NCBI RefSeq assembly: GCF_028553805.1
Contig: NZ_CP067140.1
Location: 2,356,001-2,420,000, forward strand
Direction: 5' to 3'
Length of the DNA: 64,000 nucleotides
Origin: Paracoccus saliphilus
Lineage (GTDB): Bacteria > Pseudomonadota > Alphaproteobacteria > Rhodobacterales > Rhodobacteraceae
The translations under genes were made by a program, and so were the position numbers. The notes under the pieces were generated by a model. The model worked only from the letters and a program-made list of their open reading frames with translations, was not told the origin of the DNA and did not search any database. Positions within the stretch are counted from its first letter, which is position 1. Each line of letters starts with the position of its first letter. This document shows positions 42,608-51,175 of this stretch, piece after piece.

Positions 42608-43030
42608 ATGCTTCAAACAGACCGAGTTCTAGGCATTGTGTTGCTGCTTGTTTCGACGGTTCTTTTATGGGTCGTTGTCCCCAGCCAGACGTCAGCGGTG
42701 AGTTATGGGTCAACCAGCCCTTCGCTGTTTCCCTCGCTCGGAGTCAGTGCAATTGGCCTGGGAGGCCTATGGTTGCTTATAGCGCCAACGCTGCACCGGC
42801 TCCCGGATTTGCGTGTGCCCGCGGGTGCGATTGCGGTGGCGCTCTTCGGAGTGGCGGGGTTCTTGGCAATTCAAGCCATCGGCTATGTTTGGATGGCACC
42901 GGTCTTCACCCTGACTCTGATGCTTATCGCGGGGCAGCGCGACCCTAAATGGCTCCTGTTCGGAGGGGTTGCTTCACCTTTGGGCATCTGGGCGCTTTTC
43001 GTGCTTGTTCTTGAACGCTCTTTGCCCTGA
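42608..43030 (+). CDS. tctB: Tripartite tricarboxylate transporter small membrane subunit (TctB)
   Basis: This is a 140-residue hydrophobic protein with four membrane segments: VLGIVLLLVSTVLLWVVVP, FPSLGVSAIGLGGLWLLIAP, AGAIAVALFGVAGFLAIQAIG and WLLFGGVASPLGIWALFVLVL. The SPSLFPSLGVS motif matches the PGYFP-type turn of TctB. It starts at ATG 42608 with CCAAGGA upstream; a TTG three bases earlier is the alternative. It lies 11 bp before tctA. Confidence 0.9.
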   Translation: MLQTDRVLGIVLLLVSTVLLWVVVPSQTSAVSYGSTSPSLFPSLGVSAIGLGGLWLLIAPTLHRLPDLRVPAGAIAVALFGVAGFLAIQAIGYVWMAPVFTLTLMLIAGQRDPKWLLFGGVASPLGIWALFVLVLERSLP

Positions 43031-43041
43031 ACGGAGTCGAT

Positions 43042-44568
43042 ATGTTTCTGGATACATCTACAATCCTCACCGGTCTGGCAGATGCAATGACCATTTCGAC
43101 GCTTCTGTTTGTTCTGGCGGGCGTGACTCTGGGGCAGGTCGTTGGGGCTGTTCCAGGCCTTTCCGCACCGATGGCGATTGCGATTGCGGTGCCTTTTACT
43201 TTTGCTCTTTCGCCACTTGCGGCCATTGCTTTTCTTATCGGCGTAGCAAAAGGGGGTACCGTGGGAGGAGCCGTGCCGGCGATATTGCTTAACACGCCCG
43301 GAACGCCGGACGCTGCCGCGACTGCGATGGACGGTTATCCGCTTGCGAAGGCGGGTAAGCCTTTGAAGGCGATGAAGATGGCGCTTTTTGCGTCGTTAAC
43401 GGGTGATACATTTTCCGATATCGTACTGATCCTCGTGGCTGCGCCACTCGCAGTTGTTGCCCTTGCGATGGGGCCGGTGGAAATTACCGCGCTGATCACC
43501 CTGTCGATTGCGGTCATCACCGGGCTTGTGGGGCCATCAATGGCCAAAGGGCTGATCGCGGCGGGTCTGGGGATCCTTTGCGCCAGCGTGGGTATCGACC
43601 CCGAACACGGCACCCCACGGCTGATTTTCGGCAATTACAATCTCTACTCGGGTCTGCCGATTTCGGCGGTTGCAGTCGGGATGCTTGCGACGGGAGAAAT
43701 CATCACGCAGCTAGCCACGCGTTATCATGCGGGGCACTCACCACTTGCCATTTCGGATGATGGTCCGTCCGGCGACCGCCGGGTGTCGTGGAATGAATAT
43801 TGGGCTTGCCGCGCAACCATGCTGCGCGGGGCCGTGATCGGCACATTGATTGGTGCGCTACCGGGCCTAGGGTCGACCGTTGCCTCCTTCATGTCCTACG
43901 GCATGGCGCGCAGTGCCTCCAATGAGCCGGAGACCTTCGGCAAGGGAAATCTGCACGGTATCGCGGCCTGTGAATCAGCTAATTCGGCTGTCATGGGGGC
44001 TAATATGATCCCGCTTCTTACGCTGGGGATCCCGGGCAATGTGACCGCCGCGTTGATCATCGGTGCCTTTATGGTGCAGGGCGTTCAGCCGGGACCCCTG
44101 CTCTTCCAGTCTCAAGGTCAACTGATATATAGTCTTTTCGGAGCGATGGTCATCGCCAATCTACTGAACTTCCTTGTCGGGCTTGTCGGGCTGCGCATCT
44201 GGGCCCGCGTAATTACCGCACCGTCTTCGGTCATCTTCCCGCTTACGCTCTTGCTCTGCGTGACGGGGGTTTATATCGCCGAAGGCAATGTGTTGGCGGT
44301 GTGGATCCTAATTGCCTTTTCCATTCTGTCGGTGGTGATGCGAATTTTTGATCTGCCTATTGTCGCTTTCATCATCATGTTTGTACTAGCGAACCAGTTT
44401 GAGCTGTCATTGTCCCAAGCGCTAACAATCTTGGATGGTGATCCGACGAACCTGTTCGAACATCCCGTTGCCTTGCTCTTGGTCGCAATCTCGCTGTTGT
44501 CCGTCTGGATATTCGGCATTCGGTTGCCATCGAAGGCGAGGAAGCGTGCCGCAGCATTGAACACGTGA
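43042..44568 (+). CDS. tctA: Tripartite tricarboxylate transporter permease, large subunit (TctA)
   Basis: The 508-residue membrane protein has GAVPGLSAPMAIAIAVPFTFAL, the conserved TPGTPDAAATAMDGYPLAKAGKPLKAM, GALPGLGSTVASFMSYGMAR and LGIPGNVTAALIIGAFMVQGVQPGP. It follows tctB closely in the usual C-B-A order. It is distinct from both other TctA proteins of the window, so the three transporters are not recent duplicates. The gene is less GC-rich to the eye than the following SDR and ligase genes. Confidence 0.95.
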   Translation: MFLDTSTILTGLADAMTISTLLFVLAGVTLGQVVGAVPGLSAPMAIAIAVPFTFALSPLAAIAFLIGVAKGGTVGGAVPAILLNTPGTPDAAATAMDGYPLAKAGKPLKAMKMALFASLTGDTFSDIVLILVAAPLAVVALAMGPVEITALITLSIAVITGLVGPSMAKGLIAAGLGILCASVGIDPEHGTPRLIFGNYNLYSGLPISAVAVGMLATGEIITQLATRYHAGHSPLAISDDGPSGDRRVSWNEYWACRATMLRGAVIGTLIGALPGLGSTVASFMSYGMARSASNEPETFGKGNLHGIAACESANSAVMGANMIPLLTLGIPGNVTAALIIGAFMVQGVQPGPLLFQSQGQLIYSLFGAMVIANLLNFLVGLVGLRIWARVITAPSSVIFPLTLLLCVTGVYIAEGNVLAVWILIAFSILSVVMRIFDLPIVAFIIMFVLANQFELSLSQALTILDGDPTNLFEHPVALLLVAISLLSVWIFGIRLPSKARKRAAALNT

Positions 44569-44631
44569 AACCATGGATGGCGCCGCGAATACCGTCGTCG
44601 ATCTGTAGAATTCAACGATATGAGGCTTAGC

Positions 44632-45399
44632 ATGAAAATAGAAGGAAACATCGCGCTGGTGAGCGGGGGAGGAAGCGGGCTTGGCGCCGCAACCGCCCGG
44701 CGGTTGGCGGTTGGCGGCGCTCGGGTAGCAGTGGTCGACCTGAGCAAGGAGGCGGCTGTGGCCGTCGCCTCAGAGACCGGCGGCATTGGCCTTGGAGCGG
44801 ATGTCAGCGACGCGGCGGCAGTAGAGGCGGCCTTTGCCCATGCAGCAGAAGCGCTTGGCGGCGCCCCCCGCATCGTGGTGAGTTGCGCCGGTATTGGCAC
44901 AGCCGCTCGCATCCTGCCGCGCGACGGCGCCCTACCCATAGCGCTCTTCGAACGCACCCTGCATGTCAATCTGCTGGGCACCTATACCGTGCTCAGCGTC
45001 GCGGCAAAAGCCATGGCCGCGCTCGAGCCGCTCGATACCGACGGCGCACGCGGCGTGATTGTCAACACAGCCTCGGTCGCCTATCAGGACGGCCAGATCG
45101 GCCAGGCCGCCTATGCCGCATCGAAGGGCGGGATCGCCTCACTCACCCTGCCCGCCGCGCGGGAACTGGCGCGCTTCGGAATTCGCGTCATGACCATCGC
45201 CCCAGGTCTCTTCGAGACGCCGATGAGCGCTGATCTTCCGCCCGAAACACGTGCAGCCCTCGAAGCCGAGTTACCCTTTCCGTCGCGGATGGGTAAGCCC
45301 GAGGAATATGCCCTGCTCGTGCAACAGATCGTCGAAAACCCGCTCCTGAACGGCGAGACCATCCGGATCGACAGTGCCGTCCGTCTGGCGCCGAAATGA
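44632..45399 (+). CDS. SDR family oxidoreductase, 3-hydroxyacyl-CoA dehydrogenase type II-like
   Basis: From ATG 44632 (255 residues, TGAGG upstream; ATG 44620 is the alternative) the protein shows the NAD motif ALVSGGGSGLGAATARRLAVGGARVAVVDLS (TGxxxGxG with Asp for NAD), the active-site VNTASVAYQDGQIGQAAYAASKGGIASL (Ser, Tyr, Lys), and the C-terminal PFPSRMGKPEEYALLVQQIVENPLLNGETIRIDSAVRL. This end is typical of HSD10-like 3-hydroxyacyl-CoA dehydrogenases. It should oxidise the 3-hydroxyacyl-CoA made by the adjacent crotonase. A tandem duplication at its stop separates it from that gene. Confidence 0.9.
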   Translation: MKIEGNIALVSGGGSGLGAATARRLAVGGARVAVVDLSKEAAVAVASETGGIGLGADVSDAAAVEAAFAHAAEALGGAPRIVVSCAGIGTAARILPRDGALPIALFERTLHVNLLGTYTVLSVAAKAMAALEPLDTDGARGVIVNTASVAYQDGQIGQAAYAASKGGIASLTLPAARELARFGIRVMTIAPGLFETPMSADLPPETRAALEAELPFPSRMGKPEEYALLVQQIVENPLLNGETIRIDSAVRLAPK

Positions 45400-45426
45400 G
45401 GGCTGATATGAAATGAGGGCTGATAT
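45393..45426 (+). repeat. 17-bp tandem duplication at the SDR stop / crotonase start
   Basis: GAAATGAGGGCTGATAT occurs twice in a row (45393-45409, 45410-45426). The first copy holds the SDR stop (TGA 45397-45399), the second the ATG of the crotonase (45413). Without the duplication the stop and start would overlap as ATGA. The first copy also supplies GAGGG about 9 nt before the used ATG. Confidence 0.95.
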
Positions 45427-46195
45427 ATTGAAAGGCACCTATACCGAGGCCCGCTACGACGGGCAGCTTGCCGAATTTGAGTTAATCCGCGAGGATAAGC
45501 GCAACGCCATGTCCGATGGTCTCATGGCAGAGATCGAGCAGTTTTATTTGACCCTTCCCAAAGATGTGCGCGTCGTGATCCTGCACGGTCGAGGCGGGCA
45601 CTACTGCTCGGGCCTCGACCTTGCCGAGCATGTTTCGCGCAGCGCCGAGGAAGGGGTCTATCACTCGCGCAACTGGCACCGTGTCATGGACATGATCCAG
45701 TTCGGCGGCGTCGTGACGATCAGCGCCATGACCGGCGCGGTGATCGGCGGCGGGCTCGAGATGGCCACCGCGACCCATGTACGCATCGCCGAGCAGTCCG
45801 TGGTCTTCCAGCTTCCCGAAGGTCGCCGCGGCATCTTTGTCGGCGGCGGCGCAACGGTTCGTGTCGGGCGCATCCTTGGCGCAGACCGGATGGTCGAGAT
45901 GATGCTGACCGGACGGCGCTACGATGCCGACGAGGGCCTACGCCTTGGCTTGTGTCACTATTCGGTCGGAGAGGGCGAGGCGCTGCCTCTGGCCCGGAAA
46001 CTCGCGAAAATGATTGCCGAAAACGCGCCAATGTCCAACTTTTTCATGGTGAATGCCCTGGCTCGTATCGACGACATGTCACGCGCGGATGGCCTGTTTA
46101 CAGAAAGCCTCGCGGCCGCGTTGGTACAGACCACACCAGACGCCGAGGAAGGCCTGCGCGCCTTCCTCGAAAAGCGCAGCCCTGTGTTCCGCTGA
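45413..46195 (+). CDS. Enoyl-CoA hydratase/isomerase family protein
   Basis: This 260-residue crotonase has LIREDKRNAMSDGLMAEIEQFY, ILHGRGGHYCSGLDLAEHVS, and GAVIGGGLEMATATHVRIAEQSVVFQ. Both catalytic acids are present (LPEGRRGIFVGGGATVRV and DRMVEMMLTGRR). It lies between the HSD10-like SDR and the feruloyl-CoA-synthase-like ligase. In ferulate pathways a crotonase acts as hydratase-lyase on feruloyl-CoA; here the SDR and acyl-CoA dehydrogenase neighbours fit a beta-oxidative variant equally well. Confidence 0.9.
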   Translation: MRADILKGTYTEARYDGQLAEFELIREDKRNAMSDGLMAEIEQFYLTLPKDVRVVILHGRGGHYCSGLDLAEHVSRSAEEGVYHSRNWHRVMDMIQFGGVVTISAMTGAVIGGGLEMATATHVRIAEQSVVFQLPEGRRGIFVGGGATVRVGRILGADRMVEMMLTGRRYDADEGLRLGLCHYSVGEGEALPLARKLAKMIAENAPMSNFFMVNALARIDDMSRADGLFTESLAAALVQTTPDAEEGLRAFLEKRSPVFR

Positions 46196-46215
46196 ATCCA
46201 AGGGACGGAAGATAC

Positions 46216-48090
46216 ATGCACACCCAAATCTTGGAGTACGCTCCATCAGACCCGGCCGCCCGCGCCGACTGGGCCCGGCGTAATACGCGCACCTGCTACG
46301 TCCCGCACAAGGTGGTGCGCGAAGACCGTGCCGACGGCGCGATCCTGCTGCGGTCGGGCTACCATTTGCCCGATCACGCGACCAACACCGGCGCTTGGTT
46401 GCACGAATGGGCAGAGAAAGCACCCTATCGTGTCGCCGTATCGGAACGTCCGGTAGAGGGACCCGGCTGGCGCAATATCACCTATCTGGAACTGCTCCAG
46501 CAGGTACGTTCCATTGCCTCATCGTTGCTGGCACGCGGATTGGGTGAAGGGGATACCATCGCCATGCTGTCGGGCAACGGGCTCGATCACCTGCTGCTGT
46601 CGCTTGCTGCACAATATATCGGCGTCCCCGTGGTGCCGCTGGCTGAGCAATACTCGCTGATACCCGAAGCCCATGACCGCCTAATATATGTGCTCGACAA
46701 GGTGGCGCCCAAACTGGCCTTCGTCGATGATGCCAACCGCTACGAATCGGCCATCGCGCTGCCCCAACTGGCCGACGTCGAAGTGGTCGCTGCGCGTGGT
46801 CGGGCTGTACGTCCGGTCACGCCGCTGTCCGAGTTGCTCAAGGGTGACGACAGCGTCGATCTCGAAGCCGCCCGCGCCAAGGTTGGCCCCGACACGCTGG
46901 CCAAGATCCTCTTCACTTCAGGCTCCAGCTCGGATCCCAAGGGCGTGCTGACGACGCACCGGATGATGTGCGTGAACCAGGTGCAGATGCAGGTGGTGCT
47001 GCCCTTCCTGATGGACCACGCGCCGCGCATTACCGACTGGCTGCCGTGGAACCACGTCTTTGGCGGGTCGCACAACGTCAACATGATGCTGGCCCACGGC
47101 GGCACGCTGACCATCGACAGCGGCAAGCCTACCGGCAAAGGCTTTGCCACCACGCTCAAGAACCGCACCGACCGTCCTGGCACCCTGGCCTTCAACGTGC
47201 CCGCAGGCTGGAGCATGCTCGTGGAGGCCATAAAGGACGATCCGGCCATCCAGACGCACCTCTTCAAAGACCAACTGCTGCTGTTCTACGCCGGTGCCTC
47301 GTTGCCGCAGAATGTCTGGGAGGCGCTCGAGCAATTTTGCGTCGAGGCACGCGGTGGCCTCCCGATGATGATCTCAAGCTGGGGCCTGACCGAGACCGCA
47401 CCCGCCTGCCTGATGGTGCACGAACCCATCGGTCGCTCCGGCGTGATCGGCGTGCCGCTTCCAGGCGTCGAGGTGAAGCTCATCCCCGACGACGACATGC
47501 GCTGCGAAATCCGAGTGAAGGGCCCGAACGTCATGCAGGGCTACTTCAACGACCCCAAGAAGACGGTAGAGGCTTTCGACGAGGAGGGCTACTTCATCAC
47601 CGGCGACGCGGTGCGCTTCGTGGATCCGGACGATGCCGACCGCGGGCTGATCTTCGACGGCCGCGTGTCCGAGGACTTCAAACTCGACACAGGCACTTGG
47701 GTGCAGGCGGGCAACCTGCGCATGACCGCGCTCAAAGAGCTCGCAGGGCTCGCGCAGGACGTGGTGATCTGCGGTCACGACCGGGGCGAGGTGGGGCTCT
47801 TCATCTTCCCCGTGCCCGCCGCCGCCCGCTCTTGCGAGGTCACGCATGGGGCCGTCACCGACACCGTGCTGATGACGAAGGTCGCACTGCGTCTGCGCGA
47901 GATGAACGCGCATGTGACGGGCTCGGCTAAGCGCATCACCCGTGCCATCGTCCTGGCCGAGCCGCCGTCGCTCGTACACCACGAGATCAGCGACAAGGGC
48001 TCGCTAAACATCAAGAAGATCCTGACCCGTCGGGCGAACCTGCTCGAACGGCTCTACGACAACGAAGACCCGGGCCTGATCCGCGTCTGA
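46216..48090 (+). CDS. Feruloyl-CoA synthase-like AMP-binding ligase
   Basis: The 624-residue protein has an N-terminal segment typical of feruloyl-CoA synthases (LLRSGYHLPDHATNTGAWLHEWAEKAPYRVAVSERP). Adenylation motifs are ILFTSGSSSDPKGVLTTHRM, DWLPWNHVFGGSHNVNMML, SSWGLTETAPACL and GYFITGDAVRFVDPDD. The C-terminal half contains FDGRVSEDFKLDTGTWVQAG, a family-typical variant of the hinge. It should activate an aromatic propenoic or related acid with ATP and CoA. No vanillin dehydrogenase or demethylase is nearby, so ferulate itself is unproven as substrate. Confidence 0.88.
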   Translation: MHTQILEYAPSDPAARADWARRNTRTCYVPHKVVREDRADGAILLRSGYHLPDHATNTGAWLHEWAEKAPYRVAVSERPVEGPGWRNITYLELLQQVRSIASSLLARGLGEGDTIAMLSGNGLDHLLLSLAAQYIGVPVVPLAEQYSLIPEAHDRLIYVLDKVAPKLAFVDDANRYESAIALPQLADVEVVAARGRAVRPVTPLSELLKGDDSVDLEAARAKVGPDTLAKILFTSGSSSDPKGVLTTHRMMCVNQVQMQVVLPFLMDHAPRITDWLPWNHVFGGSHNVNMMLAHGGTLTIDSGKPTGKGFATTLKNRTDRPGTLAFNVPAGWSMLVEAIKDDPAIQTHLFKDQLLLFYAGASLPQNVWEALEQFCVEARGGLPMMISSWGLTETAPACLMVHEPIGRSGVIGVPLPGVEVKLIPDDDMRCEIRVKGPNVMQGYFNDPKKTVEAFDEEGYFITGDAVRFVDPDDADRGLIFDGRVSEDFKLDTGTWVQAGNLRMTALKELAGLAQDVVICGHDRGEVGLFIFPVPAAARSCEVTHGAVTDTVLMTKVALRLREMNAHVTGSAKRITRAIVLAEPPSLVHHEISDKGSLNIKKILTRRANLLERLYDNEDPGLIRV

Positions 48091-48102
48091 GGAGGACACC
48101 AG

Positions 48103-48978
48103 ATGATCGACTTCGCCAATGTCCGCGCTATCGACTTCCACACCCATGCCGAGGAGGCCTGCGGCTGTCATGCAGATGACGGCTACGACGAGTTGCAGTC
48201 CACCATGGCCAAGTATTTCGGCGCGCCCTGGTCGCATCCGCCGACTATCGACGAGACCGCCGCGCATTACCGCAAGGCCAACATCGCGGCGGTGATCTTC
48301 CCGGTCGACAGCGAGCGCGAGACCGGCTACCGTCGCTACGACAATTACGAGGTCGCCGACGCCTGCGCCAGGAACAGCGACATCCTTATCCCCTTCGCCT
48401 CGATCGACCCGGCCAAGGGCAAGCTCGGGGCGCGCGAGGCGCGGAACCTGGTCGAGAACCATGGCATCAAGGGGTTCAAATTCCATCCCACCATGCAGGG
48501 GTTCTATCCCAACGACCGCACGGCCTACCCGCTCTACGAGGCCATTGCCGAGGCCGGGGTTCCGGCGCTCTTCCACACCGGCCAGACTGGCGTGGGCTCG
48601 GGGATGCGCGGCGGCAACGGAATGCGGCTGAAGTATTCCAGCCCGATGCACCTGGACGACCTGGCGGTGGATTTCCCCGATATGAAGATCATCCTCGCAC
48701 ACCCGTCCTTCCCCTGGCAGGAAGAGGCGCTCTCGGTCGCGCAGCACAAGCCCAACGTCTACATCGACCTGAGTGGCTGGTCTCCGAAGTACTTCCCGAA
48801 GATCCTCGTGCAGTACGCCAACACGATCCTGAAAAAGAAGATGCTCTTCGGGTCCGACTGGCCGATGATCGCCCCAGAGAAGTGGCTCGACGCCTTCGAC
48901 AAGGCCGAGTTCCGCAACGAGGTGCGACCGCTCATCCTCAAGGACAACGCGATGAGCTTGCTGGGGACCATGGCATGA
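48103..48978 (+). CDS. Amidohydrolase family protein (metal-dependent TIM barrel)
   Basis: The 291-residue protein follows GAGGAGGACACC. It carries the metal-binding HxH near the start (AIDFHTHAEEACG), FHPTMQGFYPND, a His in ALFHTGQTGVGSG, another in KIILAHPSFPWQEEAL, and the Asp in LFGSDWPMIAPEKW. This is the ACMSD/5-carboxyvanillate-decarboxylase-type amidohydrolase group, which decarboxylates or hydrates aromatic-derived acids. It overlaps the next gene by 4 bp (ATGA). A role after CoA release of the side chain is possible. Confidence 0.88.
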   Translation: MIDFANVRAIDFHTHAEEACGCHADDGYDELQSTMAKYFGAPWSHPPTIDETAAHYRKANIAAVIFPVDSERETGYRRYDNYEVADACARNSDILIPFASIDPAKGKLGAREARNLVENHGIKGFKFHPTMQGFYPNDRTAYPLYEAIAEAGVPALFHTGQTGVGSGMRGGNGMRLKYSSPMHLDDLAVDFPDMKIILAHPSFPWQEEALSVAQHKPNVYIDLSGWSPKYFPKILVQYANTILKKKMLFGSDWPMIAPEKWLDAFDKAEFRNEVRPLILKDNAMSLLGTMA

Positions 48979-50531
48979 TTCCGTTCAAGGCACCTGTTGA
49001 TGACATTTTGTTCTGCCTCCACGAAGTGGTAGGAGCCGAGCGGTTGTCCGACTGGGACAGCGAAATAGTTGGGGGCATTCTCGCGCATTTTGCCTCTTTT
49101 GCGGAGGGTGTTATAGCACCGCTGGATGAGCCCGGTGATGCGCATGGGTGCAGGCTGGAAGACGGACGAGTCATCATGCCAACAGGTTTCAAGGAGGCCT
49201 TCGCACAATTGGCGGAAGGCGGATGGCAAGGACTCACCGCACCTGAAGAATTAGGCGGCATGGCCCAGAACCCGCTTTTAGCGGCGGCTGTGTCTGAGAT
49301 TTTTTCTGGTGCCAACCACGCGATGCAAATGGTCTGCAACCTTGTTCCCGGTGCCATTTCTACACTTATGAAATACGGCTCGACGACCCAGCAAGAGTAC
49401 TGGGTGCCCCGCCTGGCCTCGGGCGAAACGCTCTCGACAATGTGTCTAACTGAAGCTGACGCTGGATCGGATCTCTCGCGGATCCGCGCCAAGGCGAGCC
49501 ATGACGGAATGACTTGGCAGATCACGGGGGAAAAAATCTTCATTTCTGGTGGCGATCAGGATCTTTCCAACGATATCCTTCATTTGGTTTTGGCGCGCAC
49601 CGGCAGCCCTGAGGATGGAGTCAAAGGCCTCTCGCTCTTTCTTTGCGCCTCCGAGATTGACGGAGTGCGCAATGCGGTGACGCTCACGCGGATTGAGGAA
49701 AAGCTTGGCCTTCATGCCTCGCCGACCTGCCAGCTGGCCTTTCACGGGGCTAGAGCCGAACTAATCGGCACCGAGGGAGCCGGGCTTCAGGCCATGTTCA
49801 CCATGATGAATCACGCCCGACTCGATGTAGCTTTGCAAGGCGTCGCCCATGCGGCGCGCGCGCATCAGATCGCCGCCTCCTATGCTGCCGAGCGTAAGCA
49901 GGGTCGCAGGACTGACGGGACAGAGGCCGTGCTCGCCGATCACCCCGATGTCCAGCGGATGCTGAATGAACAATTGTCCTTGGCGCTCGGGGCGCGGGCA
50001 ATGGCTTTTCTCACGATGGCCGAGTTGACTTTGGGCGAGCGCCCCGCGCTGGTTAATTTTCTGACGCCGATCTGCAAGGTGTTTTGCACCGAGGCAGGGA
50101 TCAAGGCTGCGGATCTTGGCATTCAGGTTCTGGGCGGCTACGGCTATCTGACCGAATATCGCGTATCACAAACTTGGCGCGATGCGCGGGTTACGTCGAT
50201 CTACGAGGGGGCAAACGGCATTCACGCCATCACCACGGCGACGCGCGGGCTGCGCGTGATCGAGTGCGCGGATGCCTTTGCAGTGCTGGTGGAGACGCTC
50301 TCAGGGGGGAACACCGCCTGTCTCGATCTGTTGAACGATTGGCAGGTCGCACGCTCCGGCATGTCGGACCAAGCGATCGAGAAAGCCCATGATTTCATGT
50401 CCCTGACCGCCGAACTCTTGTTTCAAGCAGTCTGGTGCAAACTCGCCGGGACGGGCGACGCGGAGATGATCCGCCTCGCGCGAACCGTGGCGCGCAGACC
50501 ATTGCCCGTGCGTCTGCCATTGGTGGCCTAA
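48975..50531 (+). CDS. Acyl-CoA dehydrogenase (DmdC-like subfamily)
   Basis: The ATG overlaps the amidohydrolase stop (518 residues). The protein has GGWQGLTAPEELGGMAQNPLLAAAVSEIFSGANHAMQM, the FAD/substrate segment TMCLTEADAGSDLSRIRAKA, ITGEKIFISGGDQDL, SPTCQLAFHGARAELIGTEGAGLQAMF, and IYEGANGIHAITTATRGL with the base-type Glu in YEG. This matches the 3-methylmercaptopropionyl-CoA-dehydrogenase-like group; usual length is near 590, so the C-terminal domain is somewhat short. It needs ETF, of which only fossils are seen here. It appears less GC-rich than the preceding ligase. Confidence 0.9.
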   Translation: MIPFKAPVDDILFCLHEVVGAERLSDWDSEIVGGILAHFASFAEGVIAPLDEPGDAHGCRLEDGRVIMPTGFKEAFAQLAEGGWQGLTAPEELGGMAQNPLLAAAVSEIFSGANHAMQMVCNLVPGAISTLMKYGSTTQQEYWVPRLASGETLSTMCLTEADAGSDLSRIRAKASHDGMTWQITGEKIFISGGDQDLSNDILHLVLARTGSPEDGVKGLSLFLCASEIDGVRNAVTLTRIEEKLGLHASPTCQLAFHGARAELIGTEGAGLQAMFTMMNHARLDVALQGVAHAARAHQIAASYAAERKQGRRTDGTEAVLADHPDVQRMLNEQLSLALGARAMAFLTMAELTLGERPALVNFLTPICKVFCTEAGIKAADLGIQVLGGYGYLTEYRVSQTWRDARVTSIYEGANGIHAITTATRGLRVIECADAFAVLVETLSGGNTACLDLLNDWQVARSGMSDQAIEKAHDFMSLTAELLFQAVWCKLAGTGDAEMIRLARTVARRPLPVRLPLVA

Positions 50532-50623
50532 ATTCTCAAAAAGAAGTCGCAGCGCAGAGGCAAAACGCCGTTCCGCTTGCTGCAAAACAGGCAGATGAAC
50601 CCACTATCACCAAAGGGCCTGAC

Positions 50624-50698
50624 TTACTCGAAGGCCTTCCCCGTCAGAGCAACACCGCCCGCGATCCACACCTTCACACCTGCCGGAAACGGGATCAT
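50624..50698 (-). pseudogene. tnpB: IS66 tnpB, N-terminal fragment
   Basis: The ATG (50698) overlaps the tnpA stop as TAATG, the usual coupling in IS66 elements. It reads MIPFPAGVKVWIAGG, the exact TnpB start, then diverges and stops after 24 codons. A complete TnpB is about 115 residues. Confidence 0.75.
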
Positions 50699-51126
50699 TA
50701 CCGATCCACCACCGACAGAAGTCGGGCAAGAGATTCCGGATCTACCCCGGCTGACACAATGAGCCTGCGGCCATTCGGCAGCGCAATCTCGACCTGAGCG
50801 TCCCGTGCTGGTTCAAAGGGATCAACTGGTCCCGGCTGCGAGACTGAACTCGCCTGCGTCACGGTGACCGGCGAAAAGGATACCGCACAGGAAGCCCCAA
50901 GTTCACCGTTCCGATACTGCCGACGCCGAATGGTCAGCAGCGAGCGGCAAATGCCATGCCGCCGTGCCGTGGCAGCCACTTGCCGATAGCCGGCAAGGCT
51001 TTCCTCGACAATCCGGAGCTTGTCCGCATCCGGCAAGTGCCGGCGGTGAACACCATCAGCAGCGGAACGAACCTCGATTTGCGGACGGTAATTAGAGTCG
51101 GACTTATCATCGGATCGTAGCCACGG
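50698..51126 (-). pseudogene. tnpA: IS66 family accessory protein TnpA, probably without a start codon
   Basis: The open frame encodes DSNYRPQIEVRSAADGVHRRH, LPDADKLRIVEESLAGYRQVAATARRHGICRSLLTIRRRQYRNG (a helix-turn-helix) and ends with VEIALPNGRRLIVSAGVDPESLARLLSVVDR, the typical TnpA C-terminus. Upstream of DDKSDSNYR there is no ATG or GTG before the stop at 51127; the position of the expected start reads TCC. A TTG at 51036 is the first usable start and would cut off the N-terminus. TnpA function is accessory in IS66 transposition. Confidence 0.75.
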
Positions 51127-51175
51127 TCAGACGGCCGTCCCCGGAGCCTTACGCTGGAGGTGAACGACCATCCAA

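Larger units (their letters stand above)
50624..51152 (-). mobile_element. Truncated IS66-family insertion sequence remnant
   Basis: On the minus strand the element begins near 51152 with GTAAGGCTCCGGGG, like the GTAA-starting terminal repeat of IS66 elements, followed by a tnpA-like frame and the first codons of tnpB. The rest of tnpB and all of tnpC (the transposase) are missing, so it cannot move. It lies at the border between the module-3 catabolic genes and the peptide transporter operon. I cannot place the other end exactly; the sequence 50532-50623 between it and the acyl-CoA dehydrogenase has no clear content. Confidence 0.75.
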
